This document shows, piece after piece, positions 20,862-31,611 of a stretch of 64,000 bases of DNA. The first letter of the stretch is position 1. Each line of letters starts with the position of its first letter. The notes under the pieces are model-generated. The model saw only the letters and a list, made by a program, of their open reading frames with translations, was not told the origin of the DNA and made no database searches. Position numbers and translations under genes: made by a program. This stretch comes from Adiantum capillus-veneris (Eukaryota > Streptophyta > Polypodiopsida > Polypodiales > Pteridaceae): assembly GCA_014529385.2 (NCBI GenBank), contig CM043954.1, forward strand, positions 98,230,747-98,294,746. The letters are read 5' to 3'.

Positions 20862-23800
20862 GTGGCCTATGAGACATCAGTACAACCGAAGATATTGATT
20901 AGAGGAGCAATATGGTACTGCAATGGCTCTTTATGGACGCGGCCAGACATGCTAGAGGAGGTCATGGAGGGGCATGATATCATATGTATCACAGAGACTC
21001 ATGAGAGCCCAGAGAGGGGACTACCTCGTATTACCGGATTCCGGATTCCAGTGGGAGTCAGCTTTCCGGCATACTACACGCCAGAGTATAGCTAGAGGGT
21101 TGGGGGGAGTGGCTATTTTATTTAGACATACTCTACAGAGTCACATTCAGATCATGAGTAGGGATGAGGAGGCCAGATATCTATGGGTACGTCTTGAGAT
21201 ATCATCAGAGGTGGATTTATCTAGCCATTTGCTATTTTCCTCCACGTGGATCTAGATACACGGGTCAGGAGGGTGCGAGACAGGTCAGAGATAGTGACTC
21301 CCCATACGCGTCTCTATCGGAGGATATCCTACATTACTCCACACTCGCAGAAGTCTTCCTCATGGGGGACTTCAACGGCCGCACCCAGACCAGATAGTGT
21401 GAGATATATGACATGGAGCAACCCGATATTATGAGGACTCTTGACCCGGAGGAGATGGGGATCGGTAGATCTTCAGACGACACAGGCCAGGATACCACAG
21501 GATATGGTAGACACCTTCTAGAGTTGGGCAGCAGACACCATGTCGTTATTTATAACGGGATGCATCGATGGCCAGATTCTACCGGAGTGACTTGCTTCCC
21601 ACATGGAGGAGGGGGGAGCACTGTGGATTACATATTGGGACCACTATCTGCTGCACACTTATTACAGTCATTCAGTATTGGACGCTGCCCACTGGGAGCT
21701 GACCACACCTTTCTTAGCTTTGTACTCTCATCCTCCGTCTCACTTGACACTCCTCCTACACACACTCACACCACGATCCACTTTACTCCACATGTCTACA
21801 TTGATCATCTCCACTCACGCTTGCTCTCTCTTGACCCTCATGCCCCACTCGACACACTTACCACACAATTCACACAGATTCTCCATGATTCAGCTCTCCA
21901 TAGTTTTCCTCATAGCACTCACACACACCCATCTCGAGTGGGGTCTATGCCACAGAATGGCTGGTATGATGATGATGATTGCCGGGAGCTCCGCAGAGGT
22001 CTTCGCACAGCAGAGGCTCGTGGCGAGATCACACACAGACAGGCACAGAGGCGCATGCAGTCCCTTATCCGCCGTAAAAAGCGGGAATGGGAAGAACGTC
22101 ATTATTGGGAGTTATATCACTTTCTCATGAGTAGAGATAGTGGAGAGGCCTGGTGACGCATCCGTGAGCGAGGGCGCCCGACACCTATACATGATCCTCA
22201 CCTTTGGCATGATTATGCAGAGCGCCTCTACCAGATACCAGGGCAGCCACCTATACCCACACCACAGAGACCACGACCGATTACAGCATCATTCTTTACA
22301 TCACATATGGTGAGCAGAGCCATCTCACACCTCCGGCATGGACGAGCCAGAGATCAGTCTGGATTACAGGCAGAGCATTTGATTTAAGGGAGAGATACCC
22401 TAGCACCACTTATTGCTCACCTCTTCAACAGGGCTCTAGTAGAGGGATTCCCGGACTCGTGGACAGAGCATACCATTGTGCCTATCCACAAGTCAGGGGA
22501 TGTTCTGGACCCGGGCACATATTGCACTATCATGATTGGGCCCATGCTGGCCAAGTTATATGGAGCAATATTGGAGGAGGCATTGAGCACTCTAGCCGAG
22601 ACGGAGGGTCTTAGAGCTCCAGGCCAGGCAGGATTTCGGCGGTCTTTCTCTACCATAGACCATATCTTCTCTTAGATGTCAGATTGATCAGACTCGATTG
22701 AAGAAGAGGAGATTGTATTGCTGCTTTGTGGACTTCCGCAAAGCTTTTGATACAGTACCTAGAGAGAGGTTATTCAGACGACTGATGGATCTGGGTGTGG
22801 GTGAGGAGATGATTTGGGGGATATATGCATTGTATGAGCATGTTTCGGGCAGAGTCAGATGTCCAGGAGGTATATCAGACACTCTTGTTAACACCATTGG
22901 GGTGAAACAGGGGTGCCCTCTTTCACCTACACTATTTGGACTCTATATTTATGAGATTGTGGACTTCATTCAACACAGAGGAGGAGATGGAGTGGAGATA
23001 GGCGGGACTACAATACACATATTGCTCTACACGGATGAAATAGTGCTAGTAGCAGAGTCTGTTGAGGGGCTACAACGACATCTTTCAGCGCTTGATGATT
23101 TTTTCTTACAGCGAGGGCTTTCAGTGAACCTTGGTAAAACCAAGTTTCTTATCTTTCATACTTCAGCACAGGCCAGGAGCACAGGTCAGGAGGCAGAGTG
23201 CATTTATAGCAACAGGAGGGAGCATTGAGATTACAGGGTCATATTTTTACCTTGGCGTGACCTTCACAACAGCATCAAGGGCATTCTCAATGGCACAGGC
23301 AACTAGAGACAGACTCACTAGAGGGTATTCAGCTCTGGCATTGATGGAGAGACAGTGCCATCAGGCACACTTTTAGGAGCCCCGTACAAAGGGGTGGCTG
23401 TTTGATACACTGGTCACACAAGCACTTATGTATGGCGCTGTGATATGGGGCCCAAGGCTAGCTGCTTCTGTATGGACTCTAGTGGAGCGACCACAGATAC
23501 TCATGATCTCTAGACTCATTCGCACCAAGCCCCCAGTACCACATGACATCATTCGAGCCGAGCTTGCTGCACCACCTATGCTGGTTGAGGCACTTTTTCA
23601 GACTGTATGCATGCTGCACAGATTTCAGAGCATGGACAGAGATCGTATTGCATACCGAGCCTTCTTGGCATCACAGGACATGGCATTGGCAGGGGATAGG
23701 ACCTCATGGTATGCTCAGACACGGGATTGGTTTTTTTCTCAGGGACTGGATATTGATAGACTGCCGCCACTACAGTACGACACTCAGGCCCCCACCTATT

Positions 23801-24600
23801 CCCTCACACGATCTGAGAGGAATAGGGTCATTAGACAGGAGATATGGCACACCTACATTCAGAGGACATGGGTTGACCCAAGACATAAGCTACCATAAAA
23901 AATGCTACATTACCGCGAACATTTTCTACAGCTATCAGAGCAGGGGTTCATTGAGGACCCCCTATACATGCAAAGATATATGCCACATCACCTTCGGGTG
24001 GCCATTGGGCAGCTTAGAGTGTCCTCGCACCAGTTGGAGATTGAGAGGGGTAGAGCCAGAGGCATACCACGAGATGAGCGTATATGTCCCATTTGTCATA
24101 CAGAGGTGGAGAGTGAGGAGCACTTCATGGTGAGATGCCCAGCTTACTCGGAGCTCAGAGTTCAGTTTGGTATAGAGGATACACTCTAGCAGTGTATAGC
24201 GAGGAGTGACCAGATCCAACTAGGCCGCTTCCTGACCACTGCTTTTCGCAAGCGTGAGTAGATTCTACAGCCACGACAACAGGCAGGTGCGAGTACACAG
24301 CGGACTATTACAGAGTTCTTCCAGCGAGAGGTGTATAGCCAGAGACCTCCGACTCACACGAGCGGGCTCATGCTTCAGCAGGCCGACACCCAGAGAGCGC
24401 GTCGTAGACCACAAGTCCCTTGCTATCTGAGACGGCGACCACATCACGACGAGGTATTGAGGATACGGGCACTCTATCAGCACCACCCGGAGATGAGGTA
24501 TGCATCTTCGCATTGGACCACCAGGCTGCAGGAGGCTCTTCGACCACCCTCCCCTATGTATGACATTCTCCACCCACCCCCTATAGTATGCTTTTAGCTG
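20862..24600 (+). pseudogene. LINE B ORF2: endonuclease, RT, zinc finger
   Basis: The endonuclease start (ILIRGAIWYCNGS, then ICITETHE) is present, with GDFNGRT at about 21367 and ADHTFLS at about 21698. Frameshifts occur near 21060 and 21230, TAG at 21395 stands at a Gln position, and TGA at 22154 at an Arg position. RT motif A (DFRKAFD), motif B (GVKQGCPLSPTLF) and motif C are seen, but motif C reads LLYTDEIVLV instead of YADD, which would abolish catalysis. TAG at 23374 replaces CAG. The C-terminal finger CPICHTEVESEEHFMVRC and QRTITEFF (24298-24321) are kept. Confidence 0.85.
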
Positions 24601-24789
24601 GACATTGCCCACCATCATGTGGCCTTGTATTATAATGTGTAGTCATTTTCTGCTGTGCCAGAGCTACACACGTGCCTATACTGCTATGCTGCACACACAG
24701 GATAGCCACTATTTGCGGAGTCGGAGCTACCACCCACTCTCATACTCATTCACAGTAGGCACAGTCGGTTTATTCTTTCTTTTCTCTCA
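24601..24789. other. possible LINE B 3' region
   Basis: No gene. It ends in T-rich sequence with CTCTC just before the next LINE fragment; it probably includes the LINE B 3' UTR, but I could not find the family A terminal module. Confidence 0.35.
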
Positions 24790-25885
24790 TTTTTACCGAC
24801 ACCCAGATCACCTCTTTGACACTTTGGTGTCTGCATTGCTCTATGGAGAAGAGATATGGGGGCCTTCATTGGATCAGCACGGGAGAACAAGTCACACTAA
24901 TGGATGGGGTGACATGGAGAAGCCTCTGGTCTCTATGATCTCGAGGCTCATTAGAGCCAAGGCTTCAGTACCACGTGCCATTATCTGAGCAGAGCTAGCT
25001 GCCCCCCCCACTAGTAGTTGAGGTGCTCACCAGATGTGTTTCCTTCATACACTGCATGTGGGAACTTCCCAGAGACAGATACACCCACCTTGCACTTGAG
25101 TCCTCTCGACAGTTAGCCATGCAGGGAGATATAACATGTTGGTATGGGGAGATGACGTCATGGTTCCAGGCACATGGGTTCAATATAGACAGATTGCCTC
25201 CCTTCCAAAACTCACTGGATGCACCCTCTCTGACTCTTACATAGTCTGAGACCACCAGGCTCATCCGCCAGGACCTGACTCAGCTAGACACCAGGAGGAC
25301 ATTGATACAGCTAGCACAAGAGCTGGGCACGAAGATGGATTTCTACACAGAGCATCTTCTCCAGCTTATGGCGGACAGCTTTGTGACGAGTCTCAGATAC
25401 ATGGACACCCACTTGTCCATGGATACGCACATCTTCACACTAGTTGCGGATCGAGATTGGGAGATACATCGGAGTACCAGCAGAGGCCAGGACATTCTCC
25501 CTGTGTGACATGGAGCTTGAGACAGAGTTACACTACACATGCCACTACCCTGTCTACTACGAGATACGAGGCTGCTTCTACTGCTTGTTCAGAGAGGGCT
25601 TTGGACCACTCTCCAAAGTCATGAGATATGAGGATCAGAGATGCCTGGGTTTGTTTCTGCTCAAGCTGTGCAAACACAAAGAGATCCTGATGAGAGGAGA
25701 GGCTAACTAGTCTCAGAGACACATCACAGGCTTCTTAAGAGTAGACACTGGACACCTGGAGGAGCTACTACCACAACAGATCTTGTCGCCTCACACCAGA
25801 AGCACACTGATTGATCGAGCGACTGAGCTGGGGAGATCTAGACGCCCATGACTGCGGAGGACTACACAACATCGACGGAGGCTAC
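24790..25885 (+). mobile_element. LINE A copy A7, 3' half, decayed
   Basis: It starts inside ORF2 at LFDTLVSALLYG and continues to the basic C-terminal tail, where an LTR element begins at 25886. TGA at 24987 and TGA at 25850 replace CGA codons (the latter is CGA in copy A4), and TAG at 25708 replaces a CAG of copy A1. The PCNA-box-like peptide is degraded to QRHITGFL. The upstream flank is T/C-rich. Confidence 0.8.
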
Positions 25886-26462
25886 TGTAGCAGGCTACAA
25901 TGTCACTTTCATAGGACACACAGTTAGTACAGTTGGTCTAGTCTGGTTCACATTGGACGGACTCTATGGGTTGGTCAGTGACATGTGGTAGGGATACGGA
26001 CGGTGGTCTAGTGGACATCATGGCCAGGTCACCACCACTCAATTTGGAGATACACTTAGATGGTTGACATTTATGAGCCGTTGGTGGCTCTTTATGGTGA
26101 GACATATGAGTAGTAGCTGTTGGGTCGTCACGATCATCTTCTTCATATATAGTCCAGCGTCGTCGTCTAGTGTAGAGAGTCTATACACACAGCACGTTTG
26201 CACCATCCCTGCACATCTGAGCCTCGACACCCCCATTGTACCCGTGAGTCCTGGACTGGAGCTGAGTGTGTTGCCACGCCAGAGTCTGTATCGGTTCTTT
26301 GAGATAGTCGAGTCTATATGTTCTGGTTTGCTACTGTGTCTCTGTGTTGATTAGTTGTTATCTATTGTTTCTTGTGTTTTCATTCTGTTTTGAGTGAGAT
26401 GTCACGCACATTGCACTGAGGAGCACCCATTGTAGAGAGAACGACACACTATCTGCGCTACA
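25886..26462 (+). mobile_element. 5' LTR of a gypsy element (TGTAGC...GCTACA family)
   Basis: It starts TGTAGC, ends GCTACA, 577 bp, aligned along its length with the solo LTR at 11516. It is inserted in the end of LINE A7. The G-box is mutated (GACATGTGGT at 25980) and TATATA occurs near 26147. Internal gypsy sequence with gag follows, which ties this LTR family to the gag-pol element at 1-5271. Confidence 0.9.
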
Positions 26463-26476
26463 TGTGCTCTCATTTT

Positions 26477-26490
26477 TGGCACGCCGGTGG
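26477..26490 (+). promoter_or_regulatory. candidate primer binding site
   Basis: TGGCACGCCGGTGG begins 14 bases after the LTR end. A TGG start is expected because tRNA 3' ends are CCA. I cannot name the tRNA without a search. Confidence 0.45.
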
Positions 26491-26849
26491 ACCTCAACTC
26501 AAGTCTCACTCTCTCTTGAGGTATAAATCGAGGAGCTAGCTGGTTTTTACCTAGCTTCGCCTACTTTGCCTTGCACTGGGCAGTCTGCTAGTCTAGTCCT
26601 CTCGCCCTGGTCCACAACCAGCTCTTGTCCTGGTCTAGGCCTTCCTCGTCCCTGGTCTAGTCCTTCCTCGTCCCTAGTCTAGCCAGGTGGTCTAGTCACT
26701 TGCCTGGTCTAGTAGAGTCTAGACTTGTGTTCAGCCAGTTCAAAGTCTTCTTGCCCAAAGCTAGGTTGGGTTTGTGGTCACTGCATGACACATACAAGGC
26801 GGTCATTAGAGCGTCAAAGCGCACTACTGAGTCCTTAAAAGTACTACAA

Positions 26850-27665
26850 CAGAAGACTTGGTACCTAGTAGAAGTCCACCAACCTCATCAACCCTACCTC
26901 CACCTACGGCATCACCCATTCCTCCATCCGGTTCTACATCTTCTAGGTCACCTTCCCCAGTAAAGCTCTCTCCCATTTTGTTACAGCAAGCTATTGATCA
27001 ACGGGCTCTTGAGCAAGAGGCCATGGAGGCGTTGACCAGTGTTTTGGCCAAGGTAAACATCAAGTTTCCTACTTTCAAGGGACTCTCCTCAGAAGATGCA
27101 GACGACCACGCAAGAAGGTTTGTATCTCTCTGTAGAGGTCGTGGTCTTAATAGAGAAGATGCTTATTTGGTAATCTTTCCATCTACCTTGGATGGCTTAG
27201 CAGATAAGTGGTACAATCAGTTTGCAGAGAACCATTTTGCAACTTGGGCAGCTTTAAGACAACAATTCTGTGCAGCATTCAGGCCAGGTGACTACCAGGA
27301 AAAGGTTTTGGATAAGTTGGCCAACCTCGTGCTCCAGCCAGAGGAGACTTTTGTAGAACTCATGTCTAAAAACAAAGTCTCTGGTTGCGAAGCTTCCTCA
27401 GCAACCAGGGTAATTTATGGTTAAGAAGTGGGTGGAAAAGGCTCTTCCCAAAACCTCCCAGCAAAAACTCCGAGTCTCCGACCTGATGCCACTCTGTAGG
27501 AGTTTGTCGCGGCTGCCTACTAGGATAGAGGGAGCTAGGAATCTGTTCACCAACTCCCCTCAGGTAGAGACCCCCTCAGTGTTTTCAGAAAGTCCTTTTG
27601 ATCCGTTAACTTCTTTACGGAACTGGAAGCCCTAGAGTTACAACGAGCTCTTCAAGAGGAGAGGT
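26850..27665 (+). pseudogene. gag of the gypsy relative, capsid part, split by insertion
   Basis: The 26858-27424 frame holds the retrotrans_gag capsid region (PTFKGLSSEDADDHARRF, LADKWYNQFAE, WAALRQQFCAAFRP). A frameshift near 27380 precedes MVKKWVEKALPKTSQQKLR, which matches the start of the window (19 onward). A second shift lies near 27490. At 27665 an LTR element interrupts; the gag sequence resumes at 30470 and ends about 30540. This copy shows what lies upstream of the gag at position 1. Confidence 0.85.
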
Positions 27666-28325
27666 TGTAACAAACTATTGACGTGGCAAAACCCTAAAGA
27701 ATGGAGTCAACTTGCAGATGTCGGCCGAGGGGTCTAAACCCTAAGAAGAACAAGTAATAGAAGAAGAAGCCCTACCAACTTATGGGGACCCCGTTCGATG
27801 GGGCCCCAAGTGACATAAAGGAAGAAAATATAGCAAGATCCGGACGCATGCAAAAATTGATGACGTGGCAGATTTCCAAAAATTGCGCTGGCATTATGAC
27901 TTGGCAGGCTGTACGGATTTTCGCGTTTTGCGCTCGTCGCTGATGAGTGGCAGGCTGTACGGATTTTTGTAAATTACCCTGGAAGCTTTTGGCATTGCTT
28001 TTTGGACCAGAAACTTTTGAGTTTTGAAGGCTTTTCACTATAACTGCTTTTCAAGCCAAGGGCCTTTAAATATGAGGTTAGGGCTCATTCTCTGGCATGC
28101 TTCCTGGAGAAGGTGCAGAGTCTGGAGTACCGGCTTGTATTGTGTTGATGCAATATAAAGAAATACCGAAAGGGGAGCACCAAGGTTTGGGGCCAATACT
28201 CTTTGGGGTGGAATTCCGCCACTCCGTGTCGCGTGCTATCTCTCTCTCTTTCAATTGTTATTTAAAGTGCTTAAAGTTGTTCAATCTGTTCTTTTCTATT
28301 GGCACGTGGTGCCCGCCTTGTGACA
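27666..28325 (+). repeat. 5' LTR of the non-autonomous element
   Basis: 660 bp, TG...CA ends. TGACGTGGCA occurs at 27679 and 27861, a bZIP-type ACGT motif in the presumed U3. The R-like part has AATATAAAGAAATACCG, shared with LTR fragments at 48520, 58300 and 58720. Confidence 0.9.
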
Positions 28326-28326
28326 G

Positions 28327-28338
28327 TGGTATCAAAGC
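28327..28338 (+). promoter_or_regulatory. primer binding site for initiator Met-tRNA
   Basis: TGGTATCAAAGC lies one base after the LTR end and matches the usual plant initiator Met-tRNA site TGGTATCAGAGC at 11 of 12 positions. Confidence 0.9.
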
Positions 28339-29059
28339 ATCAGGCGTGTGCTTTTCTGAAAGCATACCGGTCCTACAACAGAGCAGACAGAGCTATTGGA
28401 ATTTTATTTGAGGTATCTTCGCCCTCCAACCCGGACTTATTAGCCACTCCCACCCTTACTTCATTGCGCATCGAGCGTGCTCCCGTCTTCACCGCTCATG
28501 TCTTACAGGGCATAGGCCATAAAGATCACTTGCAAAGAAGGATCCGATATTTGTTTCGAGTCATTGTTTTTCTCAAAAGCAGTGCCATGCAGATGTTGAT
28601 GTCTATAGCTACCAAGCCGCACACTCCAAGTAGATTATAACTTGAAATTTCTCGACATCTCTCAGTAGATGTCTCTTCACGAGCAGATGACCTTGGAGGT
28701 TCGGTGTGATTGCTATCTCTTGGGACTACCATCGCCGCCAAAGAAACACTGTTTGTCCAAGAGCTGATAGACCATGCTGTGCTTGGCTACGACCTCATGG
28801 AACCCTAATTTTTGGTGTAGGTTTTAAGATGGAAAGTCAGTCGACTTTTTGAGCTCGACTGATGTCGAGATTGATTTTTAAGTTTGAGTTCTGTTTGATC
28901 TTGTTTGGTGATCCTGTTTGGAATTTGTTTGAAATGGATGCTATCTGTTTTAAACCTGTCTTGGTGCCGATTTGAATTGTTTGATTCTAATTTTAATACT
29001 TGTTTCAATAATTGGTGATTTTACTCTCGGGTGGAGAAGTGAGAAATATTGTTTTGATA

Positions 29060-29275
29060 TTGTTTGAACCTCGGAACGACGCAGGCCGATGCTTGGGGAG
29101 CGTTTCGTTGTATGTTTGAAAACCTTGGAACGACGCAGACCGATGCCTGGGGAGCGTTCCGTTGTATGCTAGAAAACCTCTGAACGACGCATGCCGATGC
29201 CTCGGGAGCGTTTGGTTGTATGCTTGAACCTCCAAGCGACGCAGACTGCGGTCTAGGGAGTGTTTGGTTGTACAG
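29060..29275. repeat. four tandem ~55-bp units in the element interior
   Basis: Units contain AACGACGCAG, CCGATGCC and GGGGAGCGTTT followed by GGTTGTATG or CGTTGTATG, repeated four times with divergence. The function is unknown; they lie in the noncoding interior. Confidence 0.8.
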
Positions 29276-29589
29276 TCCTTTGAGCTCATGACCCGGACCT
29301 TTTTAGGTTATTTGCAGGGGGAGTGACGAGGTAGTCGTTGAGTAGCTTCATACCGCAGACCGTTTGTCTCGGGGAGTGCTCAGCGGCGCTGTTTGTTGTG
29401 TCTTGTAACATGCATATGTAAGCATTTGTGTTGCATTGTGATGTGCCAATAACTGAATATTCCTAATTGGATGAGATTGCCTGGGTATGTAATTTTTTAG
29501 TGCATCAAGACACCCGTGGAAGATCAATACGGTCTGGGTGTGATGGCTAATTTCACTACGTCGGAATATCAAGAGTTCTGATCTAGACG

Positions 29590-29725
29590 AAAGGAGAAGC
29601 TAACTCCTTGATCAAAAGAGCAGAAAGGAGAAGCTAACTCCTTGATCAAAACAGCCAAAAGGAGAATCTAACTCCCTGATCAAAAGAGCACAAAGGAGAA
29701 GCTAACTCCTTAATAAAAAGAGCAA
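29590..29725. repeat. four tandem 34-bp units
   Basis: Each unit starts AAAGGAGAAGCTAACTCCTT and continues GATCAAAAGAGC, with a strict 34-base period and few changes. GGAG...CTCC arms give each unit a small hairpin. Confidence 0.9.
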
Positions 29726-29808
29726 ACTGATTGTCCCTCAGAATTCTTTTTGAGCTAACTTGAGTTGTTTTGCAGATATGCTGTAATCGCGGACGATTAC
29801 TCTCTTTC

Positions 29809-29820
29809 AAGAAGGGGAGA
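29809..29820 (+). promoter_or_regulatory. polypurine tract
   Basis: AAGAAGGGGAGA lies directly before the 3' LTR, the usual second-strand primer in LTR elements. Confidence 0.9.
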
Positions 29821-30469
29821 TGTAACAAACTGTGGACGTGGCAAAACCCTAAAGAATGGAATGAACTTGCAGATGTCGGCCGAGGGGCCTAAACCCTAAG
29901 AAGAACAAGTAATAGAAGAAGAAGCCCTACCAACTTATGGGGACCCCGTTCGATGAGGCCCCAAGTGACATAAAGGAAGAAAATATAGCAGGATCCAGAC
30001 ACACGCAAAAACTGATGACGTGGCAGATTTTTGAAAATTGCGTTGGCATGATGACGTGGCAAGCTGTACGGATTTCCGCCTTTTGCGCTGGTTGATGAAG
30101 TGACAGGTTGTACGGATTTCCGTAAATTACGGTGGCAGCTTTTGGCATTGCTTTTTAGACCAGAAGCTTTTGAGTTTTGAAGGCTTTTCACTATAACTGC
30201 TTTTCAGGCCAAGGGCCTTTAAATATGAGGTTAGGGCTCATTCTCTGGCATGCTTCCTGGAGAAGGTGCTGGAGTACCGGCTTGTACTGTGTTGATGCAA
30301 TATAAAGAAATACCGAAAGGGGCGCAAGATTTGGGGCCAATACTCTCTAGGGTGAAATTCCGCCACTCTGCGTCGCGTGTTGTGTCTCTCTCTTTCAGTT
30401 GTTATTTAAAGTGCTTAAAGTTGTTCAGTCTGTTCTTTTCTATTGGCATGTGGTGCCCGCCTTGTGACA
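29821..30469 (+). repeat. 3' LTR of the non-autonomous element
   Basis: 649 bp, TG...CA ends, collinear with the 5' LTR with scattered substitutions and small indels. It has three ACGT motifs: 29830 (GGACGTGGCA), 30016 and 30052 (both TGACGTGGCA). The divergence between LTRs suggests an old insertion. Confidence 0.9.
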
Positions 30470-30540
30470 TAGGTCCTTCTCTCTTCGACAGGAGAAGCCT
30501 CCACATCACGAGGCATTGGAACAGATCAAGCGCGAGCTAC
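30470..30540 (+). pseudogene. resumed gypsy gag fragment
   Basis: It matches positions 270-340 of the gag at the window start (CAGGAGAAGCCTCCACATCA) and continues the gag left at 27665. It ends abruptly at a C-rich minisatellite. Confidence 0.85.
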
Positions 30541-30705
30541 CTTGCCCCTACCCACACCCCCTACCCAAGCCTCGCCCCTACCTACTGCCTTCTCGCCCCC
30601 TAACCACCCCTAGTCTCCCCTCAACATCCCTCGCCCCTACCTAGTGCCACCTCGTCCCCTGCCCACAACTCTCGCCCCCCTACCCACCCCTTGCCCCTGC
30701 CATAC
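30541..30705. repeat. C-rich minisatellite
   Basis: CCCCTACCCACC, CTCGCCCCTACC and similar units. This is the complementary strand form of the G-rich tracts at 10817 and 62690. Confidence 0.8.
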
Positions 30706-30930
30706 ATGACCCGAAGAAATCCCTTTGCTGCTTCTCCTCACCCTCTCCCCCGGGTAGGTACTTTCACAATGTGTAGGCTCTTGTCTTCAGCTTGAGGAGA
30801 TGCAGACCTTCCATAATTTAACAATCAAGCAGCCCTCTGGCTTTGTTAAATTGTTCACAGGAGAAGGAGAGCGACACAAAGGGGGAGAGCAAGTTTTCTA
30901 TAATCTGATCACAGCAGACTAGCAAGCTGA
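30706..30930 (+). other. unassigned stretch, partly open frame
   Basis: A frame reading LQLEEMQTFHNLTIKQPSG and continuing to a TAG near 30919 is open for about 50 codons. I do not recognise it. It may be part of the same captured host sequence as the following DGAT2-like piece. Confidence 0.3.
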
Positions 30931-31030
30931 AGAGCCGCTATTTCCTTGTGGCTTTCAAGCATTCACATGGTTGTCATCCTGTTGCTGTTAATGCTTTTTG
31001 TTCTGCACTCACTATGGAGCTTAACCTTAT

Positions 31031-31376
31031 TTGCGGTGTTACTCGGTCTTATGGTCATCCCTCTTTTGGAGAAGAGTGCTATTGCACAAAGATGCAAGGT
31101 TCACCTGCAAGCATGGACCAGGTCATTTTTCTCTCACTATGGTTATGGAGGATAAAGATGCGCTGGATCTAGACCAAGCATGTCTCTTTGCTGTGGAGCC
31201 TCATTCTGTTTTGCCAATTGGGATTCTTGGACTATGCAATCATACTGGGTTCTGGCCTATTCAAAGGCTTAATGCGTTTGCAAGCAGTGCAGTATTTTAA
31301 ACTCCACTTTTGAGGCATGTAAGGTCATGGTTGGGCCTAAAACCTGCTTCACGAAAGATGTACGGATGCGGTACCT
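31031..31376 (+). pseudogene. diacylglycerol O-acyltransferase 2 (DGAT2) fragment
   Basis: The frame gives MVMEDKDALD, then AVEPHSVLPIGILGLCNHTG and QRLNAFASSAVF, followed after an in-frame TAA at about 31299 by TPLLRHVRSWLGLKPASRK. EPHSVLPIG is the plant form of the DGAT2 active-site HPHG block, and the following residues match the family order. DGAT2 makes triacylglycerol at the endoplasmic reticulum. Only about 110 residues remain, with no visible start or end. It lies between gag and the 3' end of a TGTAGC-family LTR element, all on the plus strand, so it may have been captured by that element. A wrong family call is unlikely. Confidence 0.75.
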
Positions 31377-31407
31377 AGTGGTTCTTTTTCACAATTGTAG
31401 TATTCCT

Positions 31408-31424
31408 CTCACCGAGACGGTGAG
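31408..31424. repeat. 17-bp perfect hairpin before the LTR
   Basis: CTCACCGAGACGGTGAG has arms CTCACCG/CGGTGAG and loop AGA. The same sequence, with few changes, precedes TGTAGC LTR starts at 6733 (minus), 60274 (plus) and 60346 (minus). Confidence 0.85.
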
Positions 31425-31444
31425 CGGTCTTGTGGCGGGCAATC

Positions 31445-31611
31445 TCTAGCCGGCTAGAGTGTCACTTTCACAGGACACATAGTTAGTACAGTTGGTCTAG
31501 TCGGGTTCACACTGGACGGACTCTGTGGGCTGGGGAAAGACACGTGGCAGGGATACGGACGGTGGTCTAGTGGACATCGTGGCCAGGTCACCACCACTCA
31601 GTTTGGCATGG
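31445..31611 (+). mobile_element. truncated 3' LTR of the TGTAGC family
   Basis: It matches the first about 165 bp of the LTR at 25886 but starts TCTAGCCGGCTAGA instead of TGTAGC..GCTACA. GACACGTGGC lies at 31539-31548. It breaks at 31611, where a minus-strand LINE fragment begins. With the 5' LTR at 25886 it may bound one element. Confidence 0.8.

Larger units (their letters stand above)
19665..24600 (+). mobile_element. LINE family B, near full length but decayed
   Basis: Leader, ORF1 and ORF2 in order on the plus strand, following a CT array. It is related to family A at the protein level but clearly diverged in sequence. The leader has a 53-bp repeat (TAACCAGCTCTGCTGAACCC at 19681 and 19734) and two poly(C) runs (19798-19827, 19889-19914). 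Numerous stops and frameshifts mark it as inactive. Confidence 0.85.
27666..30469 (+). mobile_element. non-autonomous LTR retrotransposon (LARD/TRIM-like)
   Basis: Two LTRs (27666-28325, 29821-30469) flank about 1.5 kb without coding. Both start TGTAACAAACT and end TTGTGACA. TGGTATCAAAGC follows the 5' LTR, and AAGAAGGGGAGA precedes the 3' LTR. Flanks are GAGGT (27661-27665) and TAGGT (30470-30474), a 5-bp duplication with one mismatch. The gag sequence of the host element joins smoothly across the insertion. With no gag-pol it must have used proteins of another element. Confidence 0.93.

Noticed and set aside
29060-29725. CRISPR-like array
   Set aside because: Units are contiguous tandem repeats without unique spacers, inside an LTR element in eukaryotic DNA.
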